From NCBI GenBank assembly GCA_024278275.1, contig JAJRTN010000119.1, forward strand, positions 1 through 40,812: 40,812 nt of DNA, written 5' to 3'. Below are positions 23,333 to 32,012 of the stretch, in pieces (position 1 is the stretch's first letter; each line of letters begins with the position of its first letter). Made by a program: the position numbers and the translations under genes. The notes beneath the pieces are model-generated. The model saw only the letters and a program-made list of their open reading frames with translations. It did no database searches and was not told the origin of the DNA. The stretch is from Candidatus Hydrogenedentota bacterium. GTDB taxonomy: Bacteria; Hydrogenedentota; Hydrogenedentia; Hydrogenedentales; JAJRTN01.

Positions 23333-24375
23333 CCCGCCGAAGACGCCTGGCCGGCCTGGCCTGCGCGGCGCTGATCTTCGGCCTCGCCGTGGCGGCCCAG
23401 CACGGCGCCGACCGCGCCCGCCCCGCCGACCGGGGCGGCGACCTGCTCTACCTGCCCAACGAAAAACTGCTCAACCACTTCACCGGCGGCATGAGCAGCA
23501 TCATCGCCGATTTCCTCTGGGTGGAATGCGTGCAATACGTGGCCACCGAGGCGAAGGGGGAGCGGAGTTTCACCTGGCTGAACCAGATGGTGAATACCGT
23601 GGTGAAGCTGGACCCCTATTTCGTGGATGCCTACCGTTTCGGCGGCATGTTTCTCGCCGCGCTCAAGGCCGACGACGACGCGGGGATCGACCTGATCGAC
23701 CGAGGTATCGTGGCGAACCCCGACGCCTGGGTATTGCCCTACGAGGGGGCCATGATCTACCTGCTCAACCGTCGCGACGATCCCGGGTCCAAGATCGCCG
23801 CGGCCCGCTACCTCGGCATGGCCGCCGCCCACGAGGCCGCGCCGCCCCTCATGCGGGAGCTGGCCGAGAAGCTGCAGGGACAGTTTAACCTGGACGACGT
23901 GGAACGGGACATGTGGACCAACCTGCTGGACAGCAGTGACAAGCTGCTCCGGGAGGTGGCGGAAAGGAAGCTGCGGGAGTTGGCCATCCGCGAGACCTGC
24001 GGAACCCTGAACGAACGGGCCGGGCAATACCGGCAGGCAACCGGAAAGGAGCCTTCCTCCCTGGCCGACCTGGGGCTGAAATCGGAAGACGACGGGCTGG
24101 GAGGGCGCTTCTTCATCGACCCCGGCGGCACGGTCCGGAACACCACTTTGCTTGACGAGGAAACGGAAAGCCTGGAGAACCGGCTGCAGAAGAGTCTCGA
24201 CCAATACCAGGAAAAGACTGGCGCCTACCCCGCGGCGCTGGACGTACTGGTCCGCGAGGGATACCTCGATTTCCTGCCGGGCCATCCCTACCCCGGCGGG
24301 CGGTGGGCCTATGACCCGGTGGAGGGCACGGTGTCGAGCGTCATGCCCAAGCCCCCGTCACAACGGGGGCCATGA
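23329..24375 (+). CDS. Membrane-anchored helical-repeat-like protein of an ABC operon
   Basis: This 348-residue protein has an N-terminal anchor or signal (RRRRLAGLACAALIFGLAVA). A region follows with NHFTGGMSSIIADFLWVECV, WLNQMVNTVVKLDPYFVDAYRFGG and IDLIDRGIVANPDAWVLPYEGAM, which has the spacing of TPR-type repeats (ALKADD...LDRGIVANP). The C-terminal third has two similar units around REYRQATGKEPSSLADL and DQYQEKTGAYPAALDVLVREGYL. That 'YxxxTGxYPxxLxxL' pattern is common in pilin-like and secreted proteins. I recognise no named family. ATGA overlap with the permease gene makes it a likely accessory subunit on the outer face. Confidence 0.75.
   Translation: MTRRRRLAGLACAALIFGLAVAAQHGADRARPADRGGDLLYLPNEKLLNHFTGGMSSIIADFLWVECVQYVATEAKGERSFTWLNQMVNTVVKLDPYFVDAYRFGGMFLAALKADDDAGIDLIDRGIVANPDAWVLPYEGAMIYLLNRRDDPGSKIAAARYLGMAAAHEAAPPLMRELAEKLQGQFNLDDVERDMWTNLLDSSDKLLREVAERKLRELAIRETCGTLNERAGQYRQATGKEPSSLADLGLKSEDDGLGGRFFIDPGGTVRNTTLLDEETESLENRLQKSLDQYQEKTGAYPAALDVLVREGYLDFLPGHPYPGGRWAYDPVEGTVSSVMPKPPSQRGP
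24351..24370. terminator. GC hairpin overlapping the end of the ABC operon
   Basis: GCCCCCGT-CACA-ACGGGGGC lies just before the stop of the upstream plus-strand gene and 40 nt from the end of the convergent minus-strand gene. It lacks a U-run, so it may act as a 3'-end barrier for either gene. Confidence 0.35.
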
Positions 24376-24409
24376 CGTCCCCGCGCGTTGGGGCTTTGAT
24401 CCTCATCCA

Positions 24410-25675
24410 TCAGAACCGTTCGTGCGCCCCCGGCAAGCCGTCGTGGGCGTTGATGGACACTAACGTGATGACTACCAGGGCGGTCACGAAGACCCCGGCC
24501 AGGAGGACCCATCGTCCCCAACCTTCGGCGGGGCACTCCGTGAAAGCAACCTTCCGTTTGCGCCACAGGAGCCAAATCCCGAGGGCCGACAGCAGCAGGG
24601 GTGTGTAGGCCGTCTCCGATACGGTCCAGTCCAGGGGTTGGAAAAAGAGGCCCACGTCGAGGTAGGAAAAAACCGTGTACAGCACGGTATAGAGGAGCAA
24701 TCCCCACGACGCGAGCCTTCGGCTCCGGCATCGCGGCCAGACCGCCACGGCGACGGCGGTCAGGAGGATGGTCAGCGTCCACGCCATGGCGATCTGGCTC
24801 CGGGCGAAGGCGGCTCCGTCGCTCATGCCCAGCCTTTCCGCCAGCCGCACGTAGCTTTCGGTGTCGAAGGCGTTGATAATGTTCGCGGCCGGAATGGCGA
24901 AGACCAGGAAGAGCAGGGCGATCCCATTGCTTCCCCGCGAGGCCGTGGCGCCGGGCGGCCATTCCCGGGAGGTTACGGCGTAGGCCATGCCCAGGCCGCC
25001 GCAGAAGCCAAGGGTGAATTCCATCACGTTCCACCAATTGTAGCCGATGCCGGCCGCGCTGCCGAGGGTCTGGAGGAAGTTTCCGAAGGCGAAGCCGAAG
25101 CCCGCGCCCAGGGCGCTGTAGGCCGCCACCCGCAGGGCGCGGTGGAAGCCCTCCCGTTGGAGGAACCAGCCCAGCGTCAGCACGGCCCCCAGGCAACCGG
25201 CCCACATTTCGGACCGGGGCGGCGTCATGAACCACTCGAACTGGTAGATGAGGACGCCCCAGGTCAGGTATGCCGCCGCGATCATCTGGGTGAAAAGGGT
25301 GGCCCAGCAGGGCTTCCGTTCGTCTTGTGATTCGAGGCCCAACCCGAGGAGTCCGCCGCCGAGAAAGCCCTGTAGCCCCCCGATGACGGCGAGCATGGCG
25401 TAGCCGTAGGCCACGTTGGCGAAACCGGTTCCCCGGCAGTACCCGATGACGATGCCATAGCTCATGCAGCCGCCCGCGCCCCAACCGAGGGCGCCGAGGG
25501 CCGCCAGGACGGGCATGCGCCGGAGCCAGTCCTCCCGCTTGCAGAATACAAGGAGCGCCATCACGCCGATGGCGCCTGCCCAGGCCGCGCCCCACTCGTG
25601 GCCGAAGTGTCCGCGCACCGCCCAGGCCACCCCCAGCAGGAGGGCGGTGAATAGCATGGCGCACGTTTTGAACAT
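24410..25675 (-). CDS. Polytopic membrane protein of unknown function
   Basis: This 421-residue protein has about 12 hydrophobic segments. It begins MFKTCAMLFTALLLGVAWAV, followed by RGHFGHEWGAAWAGAIGVMA. Gly-rich helices follow (YGYAMLAVIGGLQGFLGGGL; LGAGFGFAFGNFLQTLGSAA; YNWWNVMEFTLGFCGGLGM). The conserved-looking charged motif RGHFGHEWGA in the first loop and NWWNVMEF suggest a substrate-binding role, but I recognise no family. The start at 25675 has AAGGAG inside the end of the MFS gene directly upstream (4 nt gap), so the two are translated from one message. It may be a transporter or membrane enzyme that works with the MFS protein. Confidence 0.8.
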   Translation of the reverse strand: MFKTCAMLFTALLLGVAWAVRGHFGHEWGAAWAGAIGVMALLVFCKREDWLRRMPVLAALGALGWGAGGCMSYGIVIGYCRGTGFANVAYGYAMLAVIGGLQGFLGGGLLGLGLESQDERKPCWATLFTQMIAAAYLTWGVLIYQFEWFMTPPRSEMWAGCLGAVLTLGWFLQREGFHRALRVAAYSALGAGFGFAFGNFLQTLGSAAGIGYNWWNVMEFTLGFCGGLGMAYAVTSREWPPGATASRGSNGIALLFLVFAIPAANIINAFDTESYVRLAERLGMSDGAAFARSQIAMAWTLTILLTAVAVAVWPRCRSRRLASWGLLLYTVLYTVFSYLDVGLFFQPLDWTVSETAYTPLLLSALGIWLLWRKRKVAFTECPAEGWGRWVLLAGVFVTALVVITLVSINAHDGLPGAHERF

Positions 25676-25679
25676 GGCC

Positions 25680-26891
25680 TTACTCCTTGTCGGTTTCCGT
25701 CTCCTCGTGGAAGAAGAAGAGCAGCGCCAGGCCCACCACGAAGGCGGCCGTTCCCGATACGAGCCAGAACTTTCCGAAGTCGATGAGGGATTCACCGGCG
25801 GCCGAGGTGGTCAGGAAAAGGGCGGCCGTTCCGCCTGCGAGCAGTTTGCCGCCAAGATCACCCAGGCCCATGATGAGGATATTGAAGAGTTGCTGCGCGC
25901 CGCTGCGCGTTTCGGCCGTGCTGTGGGTCTCCACGTAAATGTACGCCACGATGAAGAAAAAGGCGTAACAGATGCCGTGGGTGGGAATGACGGGGAAAAC
26001 CAGGGGTTTCCACCCGATGGCGAAGACCACGGCGCGGAAGGTCTGGGCGAAGGCCCCCATGACCAGCAGCTTCTTCACGCCGAAGCGGCGCATGAAAAAG
26101 CCCAACGAGCCGAGCGCCACCACCTCGCCCATCTGGCCCAGGGTGAACACGGGCATGATGTAGGTGTCGGATACACCGATTTGGTGGAGATAAGGACTCA
26201 TCCCCCAGTAATAGAATTGGTGCACCATTGCGTTGACCAGGGCCGCGCCGCACAGCAGCAGCAGGCTGGGGCGAAGAAAGATCCGGAACGTTTTGCCTGA
26301 CAGGACGGCGGGCACCTCGTCCTTCTTCACGCCGGACCGGGGCAGGGTGAAAGCGTAGACCGCGAGAATCAGGGAGAACACCGCGCAAACCACCAGCGCA
26401 TCGCCCAGTTTGCCGCTGCTCGCCGTCGAAGGACTCGCGCCGCCCAGCCAGAGGAGACTGAAAGCCCAGGCCCCGATGACCCAACTGATGGGCCCCCACA
26501 TGCGAATCCCGCCGAAATCCCGCTTGGCGTCGGTCACGTGGTGAAAAGCCACCGCGTTCGTCAGGGCGAAGGTGGGCATCAGCATGAGGCCGTAGAGAAA
26601 GTAGAGCCCGAGGATGGGATAAAACGTGGTTTGGCGCGCGATGACCAGCATGAGCAGCCCCGCCGCCAGGTGAAACAGCCCCAGGAGCCGTTCCGCGCTG
26701 ACCACCCGGTCGGCCACGTGGGCCACGAAAAAGGGCATCACCATGGCGGAGATCCCCGTCATGGCCGTGATAACGCCCACGCGGAAGGGGTCGATGCCCA
26801 GCGTGTTCTTCAGGTAATGGCTCAGGATGGGAAAGACAAAGGCCGGCACCATGTACTGGAGGAACATCATGATGGACAGGCGAGTTTTCAT
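25680..26891 (-). CDS. MFS transporter, nucleoside:H+ symporter-like
   Basis: This 403-residue protein has 12 predicted transmembrane segments in the pattern of the nucleoside:H+ symporter / LacY-type MFS branch. Visible are MKTRLSIMMFLQYMVPAFVF, the loop 2-3 motif HVADRVVSAERLLGL (a variant of G-x-x-x-D-R), RMWGPISWVIGAWAFSL in TM5 and FFMRRFGVKKLLVMGAFAQT in the second half. It should import a nucleoside or sugar. ATG 26891 fits the family; GTG 26903 has a better-placed GAGG and is an alternative. It forms a pair with the downstream 421-residue membrane protein. Confidence 0.85.
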   Translation of the reverse strand: MKTRLSIMMFLQYMVPAFVFPILSHYLKNTLGIDPFRVGVITAMTGISAMVMPFFVAHVADRVVSAERLLGLFHLAAGLLMLVIARQTTFYPILGLYFLYGLMLMPTFALTNAVAFHHVTDAKRDFGGIRMWGPISWVIGAWAFSLLWLGGASPSTASSGKLGDALVVCAVFSLILAVYAFTLPRSGVKKDEVPAVLSGKTFRIFLRPSLLLLCGAALVNAMVHQFYYWGMSPYLHQIGVSDTYIMPVFTLGQMGEVVALGSLGFFMRRFGVKKLLVMGAFAQTFRAVVFAIGWKPLVFPVIPTHGICYAFFFIVAYIYVETHSTAETRSGAQQLFNILIMGLGDLGGKLLAGGTAALFLTTSAAGESLIDFGKFWLVSGTAAFVVGLALLFFFHEETETDKE

Positions 26892-26959
26892 GGCGCGTGA
26901 CACGAGGGAAATCCTCAAATGGTGTGAAGGTGAGCCGGCCGGATGACCGGTTTTCGCCG

Positions 26960-26968
26960 ATGGTAGCA
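26960..26968 (-). promoter_or_regulatory. Possible extended -10 of the MFS gene
   Basis: TGC-TACCAT on the minus strand, about 62 nt before ATG 26891; no good -35. With the next entry it occupies the divergent region 26892-27234, in which nothing else is evident. Confidence 0.35.
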
Positions 26969-27046
26969 GATCGCGGGGACAAAATTCCCTCGACGCCGGG
27001 AACCGTCTTTTTGCGAAATCCAGGCCTGGGCGGGGGAAACTCGGGC

Positions 27047-27076
27047 TGGTTTGTTTAGGGAGGCATGTGCTAGACT
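27047..27076 (+). promoter_or_regulatory. Possible promoter of the duplicated-domain lipoprotein gene
   Basis: TGGTTT (27047-27052), an 18-nt spacer and TAGACT (27071-27076) preceded by TGC. The leader would be about 150 nt. Confidence 0.4.
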
Positions 27077-27234
27077 CCGCGGCTGGAACAGAGGCGAGGA
27101 TGTATCCGTGGCCATGGGAATGCCGGGTGTAGAGTGCGCTGTTTCCGTGGTGCCTGGCGGAACTGTGTATTGGGCAGGCCGTCTTTTCCCGGATACCCCC
27201 ATGAATCGTACAACCCCTTCAAGGAGCGGGATCT

Positions 27235-28356
27235 ATGTGGCGTGCAGTGTGTCTTACAGGATTGTTGCTGGTCTTGGCCGGATGCGGCGCGGAGAGTGAC
27301 CGGCAGGAAATTACGGTGACCCGTTCCAGTTCCGACGAATTGGCCGCCCCGGCCGCGTCCATGGATACGGCGGAGCGCTTCGGGATGAAGCCCCGGACCG
27401 GTATGGGCAACATGGGCGCACATGCGACTGCGGTGCAGATGTTTGCTTTCGAGACGCCGGAAGGCTGGTCGAAAGCCTCGCCAACTTCGTTACGACAGGT
27501 GAATTTCACGATAGGTGACACGGGCCAGTGTTACCTGACCGTGCTCGGGGGTACGGGGGGCGGTTTGACTGCGAACATCAACCGCTGGCGTAAGCAGATG
27601 GGCCTTGAACCGGCCAGCGAGGACGATGTCATGGCGCTGCCCAAGACAACCCTGCTGGGCCACGAGGGTGTGGCCGTGGATCTCAAGGGGACCTTCGCCG
27701 GCATGGGGGGGAACGCCCAGGAGGGCTACCGCCTGCTGGGCCGGCTCGCCATCGCCAACGGGAAAGCGTATTTTGTCAAAATGACCGGTCCGGCGGACCT
27801 GGTAGGCAAAGAGGAAGGGCGGTTTAATCAGTTCTGTGATTCTCTGAAGGAAGACCCCCAGGCAATGATTGCGGCGGCCCATGCCTCGGCCGGGGTTTCC
27901 GGCACGGCGCCGGGGCTTCCTCCGGTGGGCGGATTCAACTCGATGGACTTGAAGTGGGACGCGCCCGAAGGTTGGGAGCAAGCCCCGGATCGTCCCATGC
28001 GGCTGGTCACCTACAAGGTGGGCGACGCGGAATGCTATATCGCCCTCCTTTCGGGCGGCGCCGGTGGCGTGGACGCCAACATCAACCGGTGGCGCCGGCA
28101 GATGGGGCAGCCCGCCCTGTCGAAGGTCGAATTGGCGGCCCTGCCGAAGCTGACCGTGCTGGGCCGGGAAGCGCCCATGGTTGAAATCACGGGCGAGTAC
28201 ATCGGTATGGGTGAAACACGAAATGCCAATGCCGGCATGTTGGGCCTGGTGTGTCCCCTGGAGGGGCAAACCCTTTTCGTGAAGATGGTGGGGCCCGCTG
28301 AAGTTCTCGCCGGGCAAACGGAACAGTTCAAGGCCTTTTGCACCTCGCTTCGCTAG
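27235..28356 (+). CDS. Lipoprotein with two tandem homologous domains
   Basis: This 373-residue protein has a lipoprotein signal with lipobox LAGC (Cys18), so it should be membrane-anchored. Two halves are clearly related: FETPEGWSKASPTSLRQVNF / WDAPEGWEQAPDRPMRLVTY, then ANINRWRKQMGLEPAS / ANINRWRRQMGQPALS, ALPKTTLLGHEG / ALPKLTVLGREA, and VKMTGPADLVGKEEGRFNQF / VKMVGPAEVLAGQTEQFKAF. Each unit is about 130 residues and ends in a short F-C-x-S-L motif. No named family is recognised. AAGGAG lies 8 nt before ATG 27235. It precedes resB and ccsA on the same strand with 150 nt between, so a role near cytochrome c maturation is possible but only positional. Confidence 0.85.
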   Translation: MWRAVCLTGLLLVLAGCGAESDRQEITVTRSSSDELAAPAASMDTAERFGMKPRTGMGNMGAHATAVQMFAFETPEGWSKASPTSLRQVNFTIGDTGQCYLTVLGGTGGGLTANINRWRKQMGLEPASEDDVMALPKTTLLGHEGVAVDLKGTFAGMGGNAQEGYRLLGRLAIANGKAYFVKMTGPADLVGKEEGRFNQFCDSLKEDPQAMIAAAHASAGVSGTAPGLPPVGGFNSMDLKWDAPEGWEQAPDRPMRLVTYKVGDAECYIALLSGGAGGVDANINRWRRQMGQPALSKVELAALPKLTVLGREAPMVEITGEYIGMGETRNANAGMLGLVCPLEGQTLFVKMVGPAEVLAGQTEQFKAFCTSLR

Positions 28357-28407
28357 TTCTTTTACGTGTCATCCCCGGGATCACGTATTTCGTTCACCCA
28401 TGCTAAA

Positions 28408-28434
28408 GTATCGCGGCTTTTGAAGCCGCGATAC
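28408..28434 (+). terminator. Perfect 12-bp hairpin between lipoprotein gene and resB
   Basis: GTATCGCGGCTT-TTG-AAGCCGCGATAC has no mismatch. It lies 52 nt after the lipoprotein stop and 72 nt before resB. No U-run follows, so it may be a repeat element, a processing site or an attenuating hairpin rather than a simple terminator. Confidence 0.45.
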
Positions 28435-28505
28435 GCAAGGCGATGGAGCCGCCCCACGGGAAGCCGTTTTGCCGAGAATAGCACTCAACACGGAGTAACG
28501 CTACG

Positions 28506-29657
28506 TTGGCCATCAAGAACGTTATCCGGTCCGTATTCCTGTTCCTGTCATCCTACGGGGTGTCCATGGTACTGCTGTTTCTGTTGTTGGTGCTCACCCT
28601 TTTCGGCACCCTGGAGCAGGCGCACATCGGGCTTTACGAGGCGCAGAAGAAATACTTTGAATCGTTTTTCCTGGTCCATGACCTTTGGGGGGTTCCCATT
28701 CCGCTTCCGGGCGGTTACCTGCTGATGGCGCTTCTCTTTGTCAATCTCCTCTTCGGCGGTATCGTGCGGGCACGCAAGGAGTGGCGACGACCGGGCATGC
28801 TTATCGCCCATGCGGGCATGCTTCTCATGCTGCTTGCGGGCGCGGTGACCTACCATGTGGCCGACAGCGGTTACCTTACCCTCTATGAAGGCGAGCGGTC
28901 GAATGAATTTCAAAGCTACCACGAGTGGGAAATCAGTATCGCCCAAAGTGGTGGGGGCACCCAGCTTATCATTCCCGGTGAGCGTTTCGTATCAATGAAG
29001 CAGGGGGAGTCACGAAGTTTTTTTGCGCCGGAACTTCCTTTCGAGTTGCGTCTCTCGGGCTTTGAGCCCAATTCCAGGCCCGCATCCGCCCCTAACAGTC
29101 CGGACGCGGTTGATGGTATTGCGCTGGTGCCGCGCCCCCTGGCCACGGGAAACGAGAGCAATGCCGCAGGTGCCTATGCCGAAGTTATCGAAAAGGATAC
29201 GGGCAAGACACAGCGGGGGCTTCTGTGGGCTTTCGCCCAGGCGCCCTGGTCTGTCGAGGTGGGCGGTGCAACGTGGATGATTGACCTGCGGCGCAAGCGT
29301 TGGCAGCTTCCATTCACCGTGGTGTTGGACAAGTTTCACCGGGACCTGCACCCGGGCACCATGATGGCCGCCAATTACTCCAGTGATGTCACCGAAATAA
29401 AGGATGGTGTTTCCCGGCAGGTCGAGATAAAAATGAACGAACCGCTGCGGCGTGAAGGGTATACGCTCTTTCAATCGGGTTGGGGGCCGCAGAACGCGGG
29501 TCCCGATGCGCGGCTTTTCTCCACCTTCTCCGTTGTGCGCAATCCCGCGGACCAATGGCCCCTGTATTCGTGCTATATCGTCACCCTGGGACTGCTCATC
29601 CATTTCCTGCAAAAGCTTGTTGCGTATATTCGGCTTCAAAACCGGAGGTCTTCCTGA
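28506..29657 (+). CDS. resB: ResB-family cytochrome c biogenesis protein
   Basis: This 383-residue membrane protein of System II (Ccs) cytochrome c maturation starts with a long transmembrane hairpin (YGVSMVLLFLLLVLTLFGTL; YLLMALLFVNLLFGGIV; LIAHAGMLLMLLAGAVTYHV). A large extracytoplasmic beta-rich domain follows, with ARKEWRRPGMLIAHAG, LPFTVVLDKFHRDLHPGT (ResB-like) and NEPLRREGYTLFQSGW. A last helix (LYSCYIVTLGLLIHFLQKLV) completes it. ResB holds apocytochrome and heme with CcsA. The start is TTG at 28506, 10 nt after GGAG; no in-frame ATG gives the first helix. TGATG overlaps the ccsA start, a sign of coupling. Confidence 0.88.
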   Translation: MAIKNVIRSVFLFLSSYGVSMVLLFLLLVLTLFGTLEQAHIGLYEAQKKYFESFFLVHDLWGVPIPLPGGYLLMALLFVNLLFGGIVRARKEWRRPGMLIAHAGMLLMLLAGAVTYHVADSGYLTLYEGERSNEFQSYHEWEISIAQSGGGTQLIIPGERFVSMKQGESRSFFAPELPFELRLSGFEPNSRPASAPNSPDAVDGIALVPRPLATGNESNAAGAYAEVIEKDTGKTQRGLLWAFAQAPWSVEVGGATWMIDLRRKRWQLPFTVVLDKFHRDLHPGTMMAANYSSDVTEIKDGVSRQVEIKMNEPLRREGYTLFQSGWGPQNAGPDARLFSTFSVVRNPADQWPLYSCYIVTLGLLIHFLQKLVAYIRLQNRRSS

Positions 29658-31603
29658 TGCGTTTGAACCTGCGATGGCTCTGTTTGGCGGTGTTGGTGGT
29701 GTCGGCCCCGGTGATGGCCGCCGCCGGGGAAGGGGTGACGCTTCCGCGGTGGGACCAGGACACGGTTGAGCTTTTTGCGTCCCTGCCGGTACAGGCGGGC
29801 GGCCGCATCAAGCCGCTGGACACCTATGCCCAGTTTGCCATGTTGAAGATCAATGGAAAGCGAACCTTCCGCACCGAGGGAGGGCTGAAGATCGGCCCCA
29901 CGGAATGGATCATGTACTGTCTTTTCTTTCCCGAGGTGACCGATACCTGGAAGCAATTCATCGTGGATCGCGCGGAGGTGGTGTCGGCCATCGGGCTGAC
30001 CACCCATGACAAGCGGCGCGACCGTTACGCCTATTCCGAGTTGAAACCCGGCCGCCAAAAGCTCATGGAGCTGGCCACGCAGTACCAGCGGAAAGAGGCG
30101 CGGCAGCGGGCTCCCATGGAGCAGCAGGTTATCAATCTGGCGTATAACCTTCGCGAATATGAATCGATTTCCCAGTTCATGTACTTTTCCACGGTCCATT
30201 TCCACCCCGATCCCGAAGGACGGATTGGCAAGGCGCTGGGCGTTCAGGAGGAGGGACACGCGACCCTGAGCCTGATGCTCCAGCGCGTGCCCGCCCTGCT
30301 GAGCCGCATGTCCACCGACAAGAGTCTCAGCGACACCGAACGCCGGGAATTAAGCGACATTCTGCACAAGATGGAGAAATCCGTGGCCACGGCGGGCACG
30401 CTGAGCCTGTTTCCCCCGACGGATCCGGAAAAGAAGGAATGGTACTCTCCGGCGGACCTTTTGGTGGCGGCCTTCGAGCCGGGGCATGATTTGGACACCC
30501 AGTTCAAGCTCCTGGGACACCTCGAACGGTTGAAGGCGCTCCGTGATGATCCCATCGCTTTTCACCAGGAAGTCCTGGCCCTTCATGGTGGTCTCAAAGC
30601 GCTTGCCGAGGCGCGGGGTGAATACGCCAAGATTGGCGTGGAACGCGCGTTCTATCGGGGCAAATACCTGTTTTTCAGTCAGTGGCTCTATGTGCTGAGC
30701 TTCGTACTCGTTGCCCTCTCCTGGCTCGTGCCGCAAAGCAAATGGCTGCAGCGGCTTATTCCTCCGGCGGTGCTCGCACCAACGATCCTGCTCATAATTG
30801 CCATCGCGTTCCGTTGCATTATTCGGGGACGCCCGCCCGTGACGACCCTCTATGAGACGCTCCTTTTCATTACGGCCTCGTCCGCGCTGGTGGCGGTTAT
30901 CATCGAATACATAAATCGTCAGCGCATCGCCGTGGCCCTGGGTTCCATCATGGGCACTTTGGGCATGTTTCTCGCCTACCGCTACGAGTTGAAAGAGGGC
31001 GTCGACACCATGCCGAGTCTCGTGGCGGTGCTCGATACGAATTTCTGGCTCGCCAGTCACGTGACCACGGTGACCCTGGGCTATGCCGCCGGTCTTCTTG
31101 CCGCGGCGTTGGCGCATGTATACATCTTGGGCAAGCTCTTCGGATTGAAACGGGGCGACGAGGCCTATTACGCCAGCGTGGACCGCATGATTTATGGCGT
31201 GGTGTGTTTCAGTCTCCTCTTTTCGCTGGTGGGCACGGTGCTTGGCGGTATTTGGGCCAACGACAGTTGGGGGCGTTTCTGGGGCTGGGATCCCAAGGAA
31301 AACGGCGCGCTCATGATTTGCCTTTGGGCGCTCGTCATGCTGCACGCGCGGCTCGGGCATTACATCAAGGACCTGGGCACGGCGATCACCTCGGTGGTCC
31401 TCGGTATGATAGTGACCTTTTCGTGGTGGGGCGTGAACCTTCTCGGCGTTGGCCTTCACAGCTACGGATTCACCAGTGGCATCCTGCGTTTGCTCGTGGC
31501 CTTCTGGTCCGTCGAAACCGTGGTGATTATCCTTGGCTTCGTGGTGGGGCAAATGGACCGCATGTCCGCCTCCTCTTCACCGGGAGATCAAAAGACGGCC
31601 TAA
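29657..31603 (+). CDS. ccsA: CcsA/ResC-type cytochrome c synthase with long N-terminal periplasmic region
   Basis: This 648-residue protein has a signal-like N-terminus (LRWLCLAVLVVSAPVMAAAG) and about 330 soluble residues (VQAGGRIKPLDTYAQFAMLK...). The C-terminal heme-handling membrane part starts at QWLYVLSFVLVALSWLV. The WWD heme motif WANDSWGRFWGWDPKENG is near residues 532-549, flanked by SHVTTVTLGYAAGLLAAALAH (a conserved external His) and ALVMLHARLGHYIKDLG. With ResB it attaches heme to CXXCH of apocytochromes c outside the membrane. The ATG overlaps the resB stop and is preceded by GGAGG. The long N-terminal region is found in CcsA-like proteins of Bacteroidota and PVC bacteria; its role is unknown. 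Confidence 0.92.
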   Translation: MRLNLRWLCLAVLVVSAPVMAAAGEGVTLPRWDQDTVELFASLPVQAGGRIKPLDTYAQFAMLKINGKRTFRTEGGLKIGPTEWIMYCLFFPEVTDTWKQFIVDRAEVVSAIGLTTHDKRRDRYAYSELKPGRQKLMELATQYQRKEARQRAPMEQQVINLAYNLREYESISQFMYFSTVHFHPDPEGRIGKALGVQEEGHATLSLMLQRVPALLSRMSTDKSLSDTERRELSDILHKMEKSVATAGTLSLFPPTDPEKKEWYSPADLLVAAFEPGHDLDTQFKLLGHLERLKALRDDPIAFHQEVLALHGGLKALAEARGEYAKIGVERAFYRGKYLFFSQWLYVLSFVLVALSWLVPQSKWLQRLIPPAVLAPTILLIIAIAFRCIIRGRPPVTTLYETLLFITASSALVAVIIEYINRQRIAVALGSIMGTLGMFLAYRYELKEGVDTMPSLVAVLDTNFWLASHVTTVTLGYAAGLLAAALAHVYILGKLFGLKRGDEAYYASVDRMIYGVVCFSLLFSLVGTVLGGIWANDSWGRFWGWDPKENGALMICLWALVMLHARLGHYIKDLGTAITSVVLGMIVTFSWWGVNLLGVGLHSYGFTSGILRLLVAFWSVETVVIILGFVVGQMDRMSASSSPGDQKTA

Positions 31604-31648
31604 TCGCCTTTTGCAAAGGACACACGGAAACGTGGACACACGGAAACG

Positions 31649-31678
31649 TTGACTTGCTTTTCCGTGGTGTGTCATACT
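31649..31678 (+). promoter_or_regulatory. Promoter of the gap-pgk operon
   Basis: TTGACT at 31649-31654, an 18-nt spacer and CATACT at 31673-31678 preceded by TGT. A start near 31685 would leave an unusually long leader of about 328 nt. ACACGGAAACGT is repeated just upstream (31622-31633, 31638-31649). Confidence 0.45.
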
Positions 31679-31684
31679 CCCCGT

Positions 31685-32012
31685 GATTAAGAAGTGAGAA
31701 GTGCATGGGCGGAAGTTCCGGCCTGGTATGGCCGGGACGCGGGGGGAAACCCCTGAGGTGTCCCCGCTCATTGAAAACAAGGCCCCGGATCAAGCCCTCC
31801 GCGTATTCGGCCGAATCCCGGCCGGGTTCCGGACGATCCTCTCTCACTACCTAATCCAATGCTCCTTTGTTATCTCCCAGTGGCGCATGGTGTATCTGAA
31901 CCAGCTTTCAGCGGCGCTTTGGCACACGGGTGGATCGGTCACACATCAAGGGTCCGTGGCCTTTGGCGGGCGTCACGGGCTTACAGTCCAACGTTGAAAG
32001 GAATGGAGAACA
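31685..32012 (+). other. Long structured leader of gap
   Basis: This non-coding stretch contains stem-forming segments, for example CCGGCCTGGTATGGCCGG near 31715-31732 and GCGGGG...CCCCGC between about 31740 and 31769. No protein frame with an SD fits. It resembles no riboswitch class I can name. AAAGGA and GGAG near its end serve gap. Confidence 0.35.
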
